DNA from: Bacteroides congonensis
Lineage (GTDB): Bacteria > Bacteroidota > Bacteroidia > Bacteroidales > Bacteroidaceae
Assembly: GCF_900130125.1 (NCBI RefSeq)
Contig: NZ_FQXY01000010.1
Span: 1,240,001 to 1,304,000 of the forward strand
Direction of reading: 5' to 3'
Length of the DNA: 64,000 nt
Both the position numbers and the translations under genes were made by a program. Below the pieces are notes generated by a model that worked only from the letters and a program-made list of their open reading frames with translations, made no database searches and had not been told where the DNA came from. Shown here piece by piece: positions 1 to 8,036 of the stretch; the stretch's first letter is position 1, and the number at the start of each line of letters is the position of its first letter.

Positions 1-808
1 TCTTTGTTAATTCCGGATGAATATAAATGGCATGGACCATCTGCTTCTCCTTGGGCGGGATGTCCATATAGTTCCTGTATAAATCTTTCAGATAGGCATC
101 CGGATCGGCCGGAGCCATGAACGTTTTCCCTTCGAAGGTGATTTCCGAAAGGGGGAATACGGAGTCATTACGGTGCATGATGCCGTAACCGTTGTTTATC
201 AATACGTTGGACAGGTAAGTGTCTTTTTTGTAGAGCAGGCATAAAAGGCCCCATATACTTCTGTACGCAATATTCTTTGCGCCGAAATAGAAGAATTCGA
301 CAAACGAGCGCAAACTGTAATAATGACGTGCGTGCAGGATGGAATAACTGGTGGATATGCCTTTGCACAGCTTCTTCACCCACGACCGCGGAATGCTTGG
401 GTAAGGGATAAACGGGAAAATATCCAGGAAAAGCCCTTTCTCATAACTGACGTCGAATGTATCTCCCGCTTCTATGTAAAGTGAGTTCAAGTCACGTATC
501 TTGATGATAGGCTCTTTGTTCAGCGGGTCGCTTTCCGGAGTCTGCAGGAATAAAGATTCGGACAGTTCGGCGGGGGCCACTTTGATGAACCGTTGCAGGT
601 CGGGCAGGAGCATTCCCAAATCAATGTCATCGTCCCAGGGGATAAATCCGCCGTGGCGTACAGCTCCGAGAAGCGTGCCGCCATCCAGCCAATAGCTTAT
701 CTGGTGCTTCCGGCAGATACGGTCTACCTCTTCGAGGATGGAAAGCTGCTTCAATTGGCAGGCGCGCAGGTTTTGCGCTACGTAGGCGGATAAGTACGGA
801 TTGCTCAT
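1..808 (-). CDS. LicD-family phosphotransferase (partial, C-terminus off the left edge)
   Basis: I translated this open frame by hand; it has no stop before the window edge. Residues 39-64 carry the LicD signature: YWLDGGTLLGAVRHGG followed by FIPWDDDIDL. The family transfers phosphocholine or related phospho-alditols from CDP donors to glycans; eukaryotic fukutin and FKRP, which transfer ribitol phosphate, are homologues. The ATG overlaps the TGA of the upstream gene in an ATGA arrangement, so the two are translationally coupled. That upstream gene looks like a CDP-ribitol synthase, so the likely donor here is CDP-ribitol (inference); phosphocholine is the alternative. At least 269 codons are present. 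It acts in the cytoplasm or at the inner membrane on a lipid-linked glycan. Confidence 0.85.
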   Translation of the reverse strand, partial: MSNPYLSAYVAQNLRACQLKQLSILEEVDRICRKHQISYWLDGGTLLGAVRHGGFIPWDDDIDLGMLLPDLQRFIKVAPAELSESLFLQTPESDPLNKEPIIKIRDLNSLYIEAGDTFDVSYEKGLFLDIFPFIPYPSIPRSWVKKLCKGISTSYSILHARHYYSLRSFVEFFYFGAKNIAYRSIWGLLCLLYKKDTYLSNVLINNGYGIMHRNDSVFPLSEITFEGKTFMAPADPDAYLKDLYRNYMDIPPKEKQMVHAIYIHPELTK

Positions 809-2172
809 AATTCATTTCTTTTAATGTCAATCACCTGACCGGTAAATTCGGTGAGCAGCGACTGTACGGTAGCCATAGCCACTTTTTCGGAAGAGAGCAG
901 GCTGTCTTCCGGTTCGATCCCGAAATTGTGGACGCGCATCGGGGTTTTGGTTCGTTCGGGGTTGATGCAGTTGACACTGATGCCGAACGATTCCCACTCT
1001 TGTGCGATGGCTTGTACGAAGTTTACAATTGCGGCTTTCGTGGACGAGTAGATGCTGTAGAAAGCCCTGCCCCTTGTGTAGGAACTGGAAGTGAAGAATA
1101 TCAGCTTCCCCTTGCTCTCTTTCAGGTAAGGATAGGCTTCGAGTGCCACGTTGATTGTTCCCATGTAGTTGGTGTTCACCGCATTGCTGATGGTCCGGTA
1201 GTCACTGCTGACCAACGGCTCTTTGTTCAGTACGCCGGCAGTATTGATGATGTAGTCTATCCGCTCCGTCTGCCGATATACGTTCTTGAGCGCATCCGCC
1301 ACTTGTTCTTTGCAGCCTACATCCGTTCCGTTCAGATTGCGGGAGAAACAGAACACTTGTGCTCCTTTTTCCTGCAAGATGCGGGCGATATCCGCTCCGA
1401 TACCGTAGCTTCCGCAAAAGATGACCGCCACTTTATTGTTGAGTTGTGATTCTTCGCGGGGAAGGTTGCTCAACTCGCTTTTGCGTAATTGGAAAAACTT
1501 GTCCAGCAGGTAAGTATCTTCCTTGTAGGTCAGCTTCATATTACTTTCTTCACCCGTTACGACGTAGACGGGCACTTCGGGCAGGTACTTCACGACCACA
1601 CCGCAGTCGTCGGTCACTTTGAAATGCGGGTCTTTCAGGGCATTCTCGTATGCCCGGCGGATGCTTTCTATATGGAATGCCTGTGGGGTCTGACCGCGTT
1701 TCAGCTTGCTGCGGTCAGGGATGCTCCGGATGAAATCCCCCTCGGTTTCTATGATCGTGTCCGTAGCCGGCATCGCCACGTCAATGGCTTTATAAGTTTT
1801 CAGTGCTTCAATTACGTCGTTGATAATCCGTTGGCTGACCAGAGGGCGTACGGCGTCGTGGAAGATCAGATTAACGTCTTCTCCCTCGTAAGCGTTGATG
1901 GCCGACAGGCTGGAATGGTATCTTTCTTCTCCTCCTTTGAGTATTTTCTTCACTTTCTTCCATCCGTTCTTGATAATGATGGATTCGATGTCGGAGATAT
2001 AGAAAGGGTTGGAGACAATGGCTATTTCGTCTATATGCGGATTGCCTTCGAATGCGTCGATAGTATGTTCCACTACCATTTTGCCTGCTACCTTGAAAAA
2101 TTGTTTAGGTGTCGACAGTCCCAATCGGCTGCCTACTCCGCCTGCCAGTATAATAGCTATGTTCCTTTTCAT
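805..2172 (-). CDS. Bifunctional CDP-ribitol synthase: IspD/TarI-like cytidylyltransferase fused to SDR reductase (Bcs1/Acs1-like)
   Basis: 455 residues. The N-terminal half (about 1-235) is an IspD/TarI-type cytidylyltransferase with LAGGVGSRLG near the start, HDAVRPL, and the GQTPQAFH block. The C-terminal half is a short-chain dehydrogenase with GSYGIGADIA (nucleotide binding), NTAGVLN, SSSYTRGR, and YSIYSSTKAA (Tyr/Lys catalytic pair), ending with NPERTKTPMR. Fusion order, length and these blocks match my memory of Haemophilus Bcs1/Acs1, which reduces ribulose 5-phosphate and makes CDP-ribitol. I chose the ATG at 2172 (MKRNIAIILAGG) because a TAnnTTTG promoter box lies at 2195-2202, inside the longer upstream reading. 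It is coupled to the LicD gene downstream. Confidence 0.85.
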   Translation of the reverse strand: MKRNIAIILAGGVGSRLGLSTPKQFFKVAGKMVVEHTIDAFEGNPHIDEIAIVSNPFYISDIESIIIKNGWKKVKKILKGGEERYHSSLSAINAYEGEDVNLIFHDAVRPLVSQRIINDVIEALKTYKAIDVAMPATDTIIETEGDFIRSIPDRSKLKRGQTPQAFHIESIRRAYENALKDPHFKVTDDCGVVVKYLPEVPVYVVTGEESNMKLTYKEDTYLLDKFFQLRKSELSNLPREESQLNNKVAVIFCGSYGIGADIARILQEKGAQVFCFSRNLNGTDVGCKEQVADALKNVYRQTERIDYIINTAGVLNKEPLVSSDYRTISNAVNTNYMGTINVALEAYPYLKESKGKLIFFTSSSYTRGRAFYSIYSSTKAAIVNFVQAIAQEWESFGISVNCINPERTKTPMRVHNFGIEPEDSLLSSEKVAMATVQSLLTEFTGQVIDIKRNEL

Positions 2173-2194
2173 GCATTTATTTTTTAAGACTGTA

Positions 2195-2202
2195 CAAAAG
2201 TA
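2195..2202 (-). promoter_or_regulatory. Bacteroides -7 box (TACTTTTG) for the CDP-ribitol synthase gene
   Basis: On the minus strand TACTTTTG matches TAnnTTTG exactly, about 22 nt before the ATG at 2172. It would give the bcs1-like/licD pair a promoter separate from the wzx-GT2 genes upstream. The -33 element is weak. Confidence 0.45.
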
Positions 2203-2294
2203 GTGATTATAGTTTGAAATACGTGTATAGCATATGCACAAATAAAGCGGATGAAGGAAAGTACGCGTATAAAGTGCTTTCCGCTTCTTTATAC

Positions 2295-3197
2295 TTATTT
2301 CTGTTTATTAGTGACTGACCTGGAGATTGAACGATAGAACATAATCAGGCTTGTTGTGTATACTTTTCTTTGAAACGGATATATAGTTAATGACTTAATG
2401 AGATGTTTCAGAAATAGGCGCATATCTTTTTTCTCAATGCCCGCTACCATTCTTCGTCTATGCCATGAAGCAACAAACTGCCGAATGTATTTCTTGTGCG
2501 GAGCTATCTTTATAAGCAGATCGAATTTTCTGTCTATAGGGTTATTTCTCGGGGCTATACGGTCATTTGGCGTCATATGCCGGATATAGCTTGGCGATTT
2601 GGAATAGACGAGGTCATTGTCAAGCATCATACAGGCTAATGTATAGATATCTTCTCCTGATGTGATTCCTGTGGGAAATGAAACAAAATCATTGAATATG
2701 TCTTTTTTGGCAACGATGGAACCAATGTGAATTGGTGATTCTCCTAAGGCACATATCCGGAAGTAATTGGTGATGATACCTTCATTTTTCTGCAAGCGGA
2801 TACCTTTGAGGACGGGGCTGCTGGCTGTTCCCTTTTCAATGTTTTTGTAGAATGTGCCGTAAACATTATATGCCGGATATTTGAGCATCAGTGTATGTAT
2901 TTGTTCCAGGTGCGGGGGAGCCCATTCATCGTCTGCATCCAGGAAAGCTATATACGGATATTGTGCCTCTCTGATTCCCCGGTTGCGTGCGGCTGATACG
3001 CCGGCATTGTTTTGATTGAAAATCCGGATTCTTTTATCATTGAATTCTTTTGCTATTTCAATGCTCCTATCGGTGCTTCCATCATTGATGATGATGATTT
3101 CGAACGACTGGTATGTCTGGTCAAGGATGGACTGAATACATCTTTTGATATATGGCTCCTTATTGTATAAAGGTATGATTATACTGATTCTTATCAT
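2295..3197 (-). CDS. GT2-family (GT-A) glycosyltransferase
   Basis: 300 residues. The N-terminus SIIIPLYNKEPYIKRCIQSI, then IIINDGSTDRS, NAGVSAARNRG and FLDADDEW give the full GT-A nucleotide-sugar binding core; the DAD acid cluster is the metal/donor site. The family transfers one sugar from an NDP-sugar to a growing lipid-linked oligosaccharide at the cytoplasmic face. Donor and acceptor cannot be read from the sequence. It starts 4 bp after the flippase stop, so the two are in one operon. The C-terminal third is basic and variable, as usual for acceptor-binding parts. The DNA is more AT-rich than the neighbouring bcs1-like gene, common for capsule genes. Confidence 0.9.
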   Translation of the reverse strand: MIRISIIIPLYNKEPYIKRCIQSILDQTYQSFEIIIINDGSTDRSIEIAKEFNDKRIRIFNQNNAGVSAARNRGIREAQYPYIAFLDADDEWAPPHLEQIHTLMLKYPAYNVYGTFYKNIEKGTASSPVLKGIRLQKNEGIITNYFRICALGESPIHIGSIVAKKDIFNDFVSFPTGITSGEDIYTLACMMLDNDLVYSKSPSYIRHMTPNDRIAPRNNPIDRKFDLLIKIAPHKKYIRQFVASWHRRRMVAGIEKKDMRLFLKHLIKSLTIYPFQRKVYTTSLIMFYRSISRSVTNKQK

Positions 3198-3201
3198 ATG
3201 A

Positions 3202-4644
3202 TTATACTTTTTTTAATAAATAGTTCAGACATTCTTTGAAGGTGACGGAGTTGCTTCCCCACATGACCCCTATATATAAGATGGCCGCAATACTGATTTT
3301 GGCTATTAATGCGAAGTAGATATTGTTGATATTCTGAGTGAATAGATAAGTTAGCAGCATGCTGCTCAGGGCAATGATGAAAAATGGGAAAACATCTTTG
3401 ATGGTCATCAACAGTGTGATTCGTATTTCGCGCCATGCAAAGTACTGCCAAATGAGGAGCCAGCCAGTATTAATGATTATATAGAAGACAATCATAGTAT
3501 GGATGCCATAAGGATAAAGCATAAGCATTGAAAACAGTTGCAGTAGTCCCAGGCATATCGTGTTCCACATGTAAATGTTGGATTTCCCTTTGCTGATTAT
3601 CAGATTGGTGTATAATGTGGTAATGGGGACGAAAGCTCCTCCAATGCTTATGATTTGCAGTATTCGGGCACTCTCTGCCCATTTATCCGTAATGGCGATA
3701 ATGATAAGATCGGGAGCAATTAATGATAATCCCAGCATGAGTGGAAAGGAGACGAAGGCTGTGAATCGAAGCATTTTACGGAAAATACGTAACTGGCGGT
3801 CTCTGTTTTCGGACACTTGCACAAATGTGGGCTGCGCTATATTGCTTATCATTCCGGCAATAAAAGAATATCCCATCATGTTCCACTTGTTGGCCTGATT
3901 GAAATAACCTACCTCTTTCTCTGAGTAGAATTTTCCTAGGATGATGGAAAATAAGTTGTTGTTGATATTGTTGAATATATTGGTTATTAATAATTTGGCA
4001 CTGAAAGAGAACATCTCTTTCAAGGGTGATAATTCTATATGCAGGGTAGGACGCCACGGTGAGTAATGCCAAAAATAGGCTGTAGTCACACTTACGTAGA
4101 CTAGGCTTTGTGTGGCTATTCCCCAATATGAAAAGCCGCAGTAGGCCATTAGGATTCCGATGATACCGGATATAATCAGTCCGATGAGAGAGGCTGTTGT
4201 TTTTTGTTTTACTTGTAAATTGCGGAACAGATACGCGCTTTGTGAGGTCCCCAGGCTGGCAATGAAGAAACCTAGAAACGAGAAACGGGCCAATGCGGTC
4301 AGTTCCGGAATTTGGTAAAAGTCGGCAATAAGAGGGGCGCAGAAGAATAATAAGGTATATAGGCAAAGGCTTAATCCGCTACTGAACCAGAATACAGCAT
4401 TGTAATCTTGATGAGTGATTTCCTTTTTATTAGTTAGTGCTGCGACAAAACCACTTTCTTGCAGTGAACCCGCTATCAATGAGAAGATGGTGAGCATTCC
4501 CACCATTCCATAATCAGAGGCATTGAGAAGGCGGGACAGGCAAATCCCGAAAAGTAAATTAAGCAACTGCTGTATGCCGTTACTGAACCCGCCCCAGAAT
4601 AATCCTTTTGCTGTTTTCTCTTTTAGTGATTGTCCCTCGCTCAT
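3202..4644 (-). CDS. Polysaccharide flippase, Wzx/MOP superfamily
   Basis: 480 residues with about 12-14 hydrophobic segments over the whole length. The opening (SLKEKTAKGLFWGGFSNGIQ, then RLLNASDYGMVGM) is typical of the lipopolysaccharide biosynthesis/WzxC branch, where an amphipathic N-terminus precedes TM1. It would flip an undecaprenyl-linked repeat unit from the cytoplasm to the periplasm. It heads the minus-strand cluster and is followed after 4 bp by the GT2 gene. I see no clear TAnnTTTG box directly upstream; a long hairpin lies between it and metG, so transcription may come partly from metG readthrough. Confidence 0.9.
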   Translation of the reverse strand: MSEGQSLKEKTAKGLFWGGFSNGIQQLLNLLFGICLSRLLNASDYGMVGMLTIFSLIAGSLQESGFVAALTNKKEITHQDYNAVFWFSSGLSLCLYTLLFFCAPLIADFYQIPELTALARFSFLGFFIASLGTSQSAYLFRNLQVKQKTTASLIGLIISGIIGILMAYCGFSYWGIATQSLVYVSVTTAYFWHYSPWRPTLHIELSPLKEMFSFSAKLLITNIFNNINNNLFSIILGKFYSEKEVGYFNQANKWNMMGYSFIAGMISNIAQPTFVQVSENRDRQLRIFRKMLRFTAFVSFPLMLGLSLIAPDLIIIAITDKWAESARILQIISIGGAFVPITTLYTNLIISKGKSNIYMWNTICLGLLQLFSMLMLYPYGIHTMIVFYIIINTGWLLIWQYFAWREIRITLLMTIKDVFPFFIIALSSMLLTYLFTQNINNIYFALIAKISIAAILYIGVMWGSNSVTFKECLNYLLKKV

Positions 4645-4658
4645 ATCATTATTAGCAA

Positions 4659-4705
4659 AGAATACATGAAAAGGCTACGCGCATGGATAGCTTTTCATGT
4701 ATTCT
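4659..4705 (-). terminator. Long hairpin between metG and wzx (terminator or attenuator)
   Basis: Arms 4659-4676 and 4689-4705 pair over 17 bp with one bulged base around a 12-nt loop. On the minus strand it follows the metG stop and is followed by only a short T run (CTTTG), so it may be a leaky terminator or a leader structure for wzx. Confidence 0.5.
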
Positions 4706-4721
4706 CTGATTATGTTGGTTG

Positions 4722-6761
4722 TTATTTTACTTCGCTACCCGGCTTCACTTCACGTCCCGGCATGATAACTGCCAGGCTGCCGTCGTTATTCTCGGCACTC
4801 AGAATCATGCCTTCGCTGACGATGCCTTTCAGCTTGCGCGGAGCAAGGTTGGCGATGAAGCAAACCTGTTTGCCTACCAGTTCTTCCGGTTGGTAATGTT
4901 TGGCAATGCCCGACACGATGGTACGTGTTTCCAGTCCGTCGTCAATCTTGAATTGCAGCAGTTTATCAGCTTTCGGAACTTTCTGACATTCGAGGATAGT
5001 GCCTACACGGATATCCAGTTTCGTGAAATCATCGAATTCGATGTTCGGGCGAATCGGATTGGCTTTGTAGTTGGCTTCTTCGTTGGCCTTCTTCGTATCG
5101 AGCAACTTCTGTACCTGCGCTTCGATAGTGGCATCTTCGATTTTCTCGAACAACAATTCCGGCTTGTTCAACTGGTGACCTACGGGAAGCAGATTGTCTC
5201 TTCCCAGTTCAGACCATTCGAAAGTATCCATGTTCAGCATTTTACGGAGTCTCTCCGAACTGAACGGCAGGAACGGGTCGAAAGCGATGGCAAGATTGGC
5301 AACCAGTTGCAAGGAGATGTTCAGGATGGTTCCCACACGTTCCATGTCTGTTTTTGCCAGTTTCCACGGTTCGGTGTCGGCAAGGTATTTATTGCCAATA
5401 CGTGCCAGGTTCATCGCTTCTTTCTGTGCGTCACGGAATTTGAATACGTCGAGCAGCTTTTCCACTTCCGCTTTTACGTCGGCAAATTCTTTCAGTGTCT
5501 CCTTGTCGTAGTCGGTCAACTCGCCCTGTGCGGGCACGCACCCGTCGAAGTATTTCTGAGTCAGTACCATGGCGCGATTCACGAAGTTACCGTATACGGC
5601 AACCAGTTCGTTATTATTACGTGCCTGGAAATCCTTCCAGGTGAAGTCGTTATCTTTTGTTTCCGGGGCATTGGCGGTCAGTACATAGCGGAGCACATCT
5701 TGTTTGCCCGGAAAATCCACCAGATATTCGTGCAACCATACAGCCCAGTTGCGTGAAGTGGAGATTTTGTCTCCTTCCAGGTTCAGGAACTCGTTGCTTG
5801 GCACATTGTCCGGCAGGATATAGCTGCCTTCCGCTTTCAGCATGGCGGGGAACACGATGCAATGGAACACGATATTGTCTTTTCCGATAAAGTGCAGCAG
5901 ACGGGTTTCAGGGTCTTTCCACCATGTCTCCCAGCTATCGGGAAGAAGTTCTTTCGTGTTGGAGATGTATCCGATAGGAGCGTCAAACCATACGTAAAGC
6001 ACCTTTCCTTCCGCCCCTTCCACGGGAACAGGGATACCCCAGTCGAGGTCACGGCTTACGGCACGTGGTTGCAGTCCCATGTCGAGCCAGCTCTTGCATT
6101 GGCCGTACACGTTCGGACGCCATTCTTTATGGTCTTCGAGAATCCATTTGCGCAGCCAGCTTTCGTGCTTGTCGAGAGGGAGATACCAGTGCTTGGTTTC
6201 TTTCATCACCGGCTTGCTGCCGCTGATGGCGCTTTTCGGATTGATAAGGTCTGTCGGCGAGAGTGAGGTTCCGCATTTCTCGCATTGGTCGCCGTAGGCT
6301 CCTTCCGAGTGGCAGTGCGGACATTCTCCGGTGATATAACGGTCGGCAAGGAATGTCTTTGCTTCCTCGTCGTAATATTGTTCGGAAGTTTTTTCGATAA
6401 ATTCTCCCTTGTCATACAATGTCTTGAAGAAATCCGAAGCCAAGTCGTGATGCGTCTGTGAAGTGGTGCGGCTGTATACGTCGAATGAGATACCGAACTC
6501 TTTGAATGATTCCTTTATCAGCGTATGGTAACGGTCTACTACATCTTGCGGAGTGATTCCTTCTTTTTTTGCGCGGATAGTGATGGGCACCCCGTGTTCG
6601 TCCGAACCGCCGATGAATAATACATCTTCTTTCTTCAGACGCAGATAACGCACATAGATATCTGCCGGTACATATACACCGGCCAAGTGACCGATGTGGA
6701 CAGGCCCGTTCGCATACGGCAATGCCGATGTGACGGTGGTTCTCTTGAATTTCTTTTCCAT
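4722..6761 (-). CDS. metG: Methionyl-tRNA synthetase
   Basis: 679 residues. It charges tRNA(Met) with methionine in the cytoplasm. HIGH is at residues 22-25 (GPVHIGHLAG); the KMSKS counterpart is K332-ISTS in LEGDKISTSRNWAV. A four-Cys zinc knuckle (CPHC...CEKC) sits in the connective domain. The C-terminal OB-fold tRNA-binding domain (TKLDIRVGTILECQKVPKADKLL) is appended, as in long bacterial forms. The in-frame start at 6827 is rejected: a TATCTTTG box (6825-6832, minus) would overlap it, while MEKKFKRTTVTSALPYANG at 6761 gives a 5' leader of about 55 nt and the normal N-terminus. Confidence 0.97.
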   Translation of the reverse strand: MEKKFKRTTVTSALPYANGPVHIGHLAGVYVPADIYVRYLRLKKEDVLFIGGSDEHGVPITIRAKKEGITPQDVVDRYHTLIKESFKEFGISFDVYSRTTSQTHHDLASDFFKTLYDKGEFIEKTSEQYYDEEAKTFLADRYITGECPHCHSEGAYGDQCEKCGTSLSPTDLINPKSAISGSKPVMKETKHWYLPLDKHESWLRKWILEDHKEWRPNVYGQCKSWLDMGLQPRAVSRDLDWGIPVPVEGAEGKVLYVWFDAPIGYISNTKELLPDSWETWWKDPETRLLHFIGKDNIVFHCIVFPAMLKAEGSYILPDNVPSNEFLNLEGDKISTSRNWAVWLHEYLVDFPGKQDVLRYVLTANAPETKDNDFTWKDFQARNNNELVAVYGNFVNRAMVLTQKYFDGCVPAQGELTDYDKETLKEFADVKAEVEKLLDVFKFRDAQKEAMNLARIGNKYLADTEPWKLAKTDMERVGTILNISLQLVANLAIAFDPFLPFSSERLRKMLNMDTFEWSELGRDNLLPVGHQLNKPELLFEKIEDATIEAQVQKLLDTKKANEEANYKANPIRPNIEFDDFTKLDIRVGTILECQKVPKADKLLQFKIDDGLETRTIVSGIAKHYQPEELVGKQVCFIANLAPRKLKGIVSEGMILSAENNDGSLAVIMPGREVKPGSEVK

Positions 6762-6824
6762 TGTATAGTGTGATTTTATTGTTTTCAGCTTTGCTGATTT
6801 TGTTGCTCTCAGCTTTGCAATGTG

Positions 6825-6832
6825 CAAAGATA
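6825..6832 (-). promoter_or_regulatory. metG promoter -7 box (TATCTTTG)
   Basis: Exact TAnnTTTG on the minus strand, about 64 nt upstream of the metG ATG. It fixes the choice of start codon for metG. Confidence 0.6.
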
Positions 6833-7054
6833 TTGATTTTTCACCACAGATTATACGGATTTACACAGATTATTTCATGACGAAGTGGTCGCGGAATGAA
6901 ACAGAAACGTTCGGAATAAAAAACAGGTAAAAAGAAATCAATGTGACTTAATGCTTTTTTGTAGTGAAAGTTTACATTATTGTACGTTCTCAAATGCTTG
7001 CCGGATGCGGAGAGAAACTTGCCGGATAGCCATGAGGAGTTATTGCCCGATTTG

Positions 7055-7186
7055 TAGCAGTTATATAGGCCGTTTTCAGCATCTATATGTCCTGCTTACA
7101 GCAACTATATGGGCTATTTCCAGCATCTATATATCCAATCTTCAGCAACTATATAGGCTGTTTCCAACATCTATACATCCAACTTG
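7055..7186. repeat. Three tandem copies of a 44-bp repeat
   Basis: Copies at 7055-7098, 7099-7142 and 7143-7186. Each unit is itself two related halves of about 22 bp: one like CAGCAACTATATGGGCTATT, one like CAGCATCTATATATCCAATC. Copies differ at several positions, so the array is not freshly made. The phrase ACTTGCCGG occurs both just before (about 7017) and at the end (about 7176), suggesting decayed flanking units. Confidence 0.8.
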
Positions 7187-7382
7187 CCGGCGATATTTCC
7201 ATATTTTTCATAACAAGAACACGGAAGTTGATGCACTTTGGATTCGGTAATCAAAAACCGGGATACTGTTAATAAAACTGCGTATGATGTTACATGAAGT
7301 GTCGATTCTGTAACAATACAGCTCAAAATTGTAACATTGAGTACACAAAACAAAGTAAAACAAACAAAAACAAAATAAACCA

Positions 7383-7418
7383 CCTCCCTAACCCTCCTCA
7401 AGGAGGGGACGAAGGAGG
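7383..7418. repeat. REP-like palindrome (CCCTCCT CA AGGAGGG)
   Basis: Perfect 7-bp inverted repeat at 7392-7398 and 7401-7407 with a 2-nt loop, with outer CCTCC/GGAGG arms. From general knowledge, intergenic palindromes of the form CCCTAACCCTCC...GGAGGG recur across Bacteroidetes genomes; I cannot count copies here because only one is in the window. Confidence 0.5.
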
Positions 7419-7544
7419 AGAGAATTTTGAAAAGAAGGAAAGCCTTGATGCAGGAAGATATTACGAACCTGCAACTATCGAACAATGGGCTACAACACTT
7501 TCTGTGGTGATTAATTAATTTATGAACGCACTTTGAAAAAATGA

Positions 7545-7576
7545 TTGGGTCAGTCTGAATAAAGCCCTTATCTTTG
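7545..7576 (+). promoter_or_regulatory. Bacteroides promoter before the small HU-like gene
   Basis: TTGG at 7545-7548, a 20-bp spacer, then TATCTTTG at 7569-7576, matching the -33/-7 pattern. The ATG of the HU-like gene follows about 63 bp later, so the gene or remnant is probably transcribed. Confidence 0.6.
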
Positions 7577-7639
7577 CAGTGTCATTAAGCTTGAGGACAA
7601 AACTAAACTAATTTATCAACATAAAAAACTATTACAATT

Positions 7640-7846
7640 ATGCCAGTATTGTACAAACCCTTCCAGTCGGTTCTGGAAGACAAGAACAAAAAGAAACTAT
7701 TTCATCCCTGTGTGATATACACGGCCAACGTGACAACCACCCAACTCGCCAAAGAGATCGCCGCTTACTCGTCTCTCTCCATAGGTGATGTGAAGAACAC
7801 GCTTGATAACCTGGTGATAGTGGCTGTACTGTATTACCCTGATTAA
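7640..7846 (+). pseudogene. Truncated HU-like (HU-HIG type) DNA-binding protein
   Basis: 68 residues. The first 58 or so look like the N-terminal helical half of the Bacteroidetes HU-HIG domain: a short lead, LFHPCVIYTANVTTTQLAKE, then AAYSSLSIGDVKNTLDNLV. Family members continue with the second helix end and the beta-arm (roughly HL..G..V.L.G.G.F). Here the frame turns into IVAVLYYPD and stops, so the DNA-binding arm is missing. I found no continuation in the next 180 bp. It has its own promoter and could be expressed as a short dimerisation-only fragment; a decayed gene is more likely. Confidence 0.6.
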
Positions 7847-7997
7847 AGTTGACTAATCACCAATTTATATTAGAGTAGTTCTTTAATTAATCAATAAGTC
7901 AGCATAATTAATCAGATTTTCTAATCTTTCTTTCTCTTATCCTATATTTTCGCATATATTTCTCCCCTTTTTCTTTCTTTTTTCTCATAAGAAAGAA

Positions 7998-8005
7998 TAT
8001 ATTTG
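7998..8005 (+). promoter_or_regulatory. Promoter -7 box (TATATTTG) for the acyl-CoA synthetase gene
   Basis: Exact TAnnTTTG 31 bp upstream of the ATG at 8037. An upstream ATG at 8032 is followed at once by a TGA stop. Confidence 0.55.
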
Positions 8006-8036
8006 TACCTGAGTTAAACGAAAACAAGAGCATGAT

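Larger units (their letters stand above)
6762..7639. other. Long intergenic stretch with no convincing protein gene
   Basis: It contains the metG promoter and leader (with the 9-mer CAGCTTTGC twice), a 44-bp tandem repeat (7055-7186), a GC-rich palindrome (7383-7418) and the promoter of the small HU-like gene. An open frame of 99 codons at 6951-7250 spans the tandem repeat, but it has no ribosome-binding site and reads as low-complexity protein, so I do not call it. Confidence 0.6.

Noticed and set aside
928..2187. Two long plus-strand frames opposite the CDP-ribitol synthase gene
   Set aside because: The opposite strand encodes a clear fusion enzyme; these frames have no family features.
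4719..5756. Long plus-strand open frame (345 codons) opposite metG
   Set aside because: It is antisense to a conserved housekeeping gene in the mirror frame, has no ribosome-binding site and reads as random composition rich in Phe, Val and Gln.
7055..7186. Possible CRISPR array
   Set aside because: The units abut with no unique spacers and each unit is an internal duplicate; no cas genes are present in the window.
6951..7250. 99-codon frame across the 44-bp tandem repeat
   Set aside because: No ribosome-binding site or promoter box, low-complexity translation, and the repeat period of 44 is not a multiple of 3, so the copies are read in different frames.
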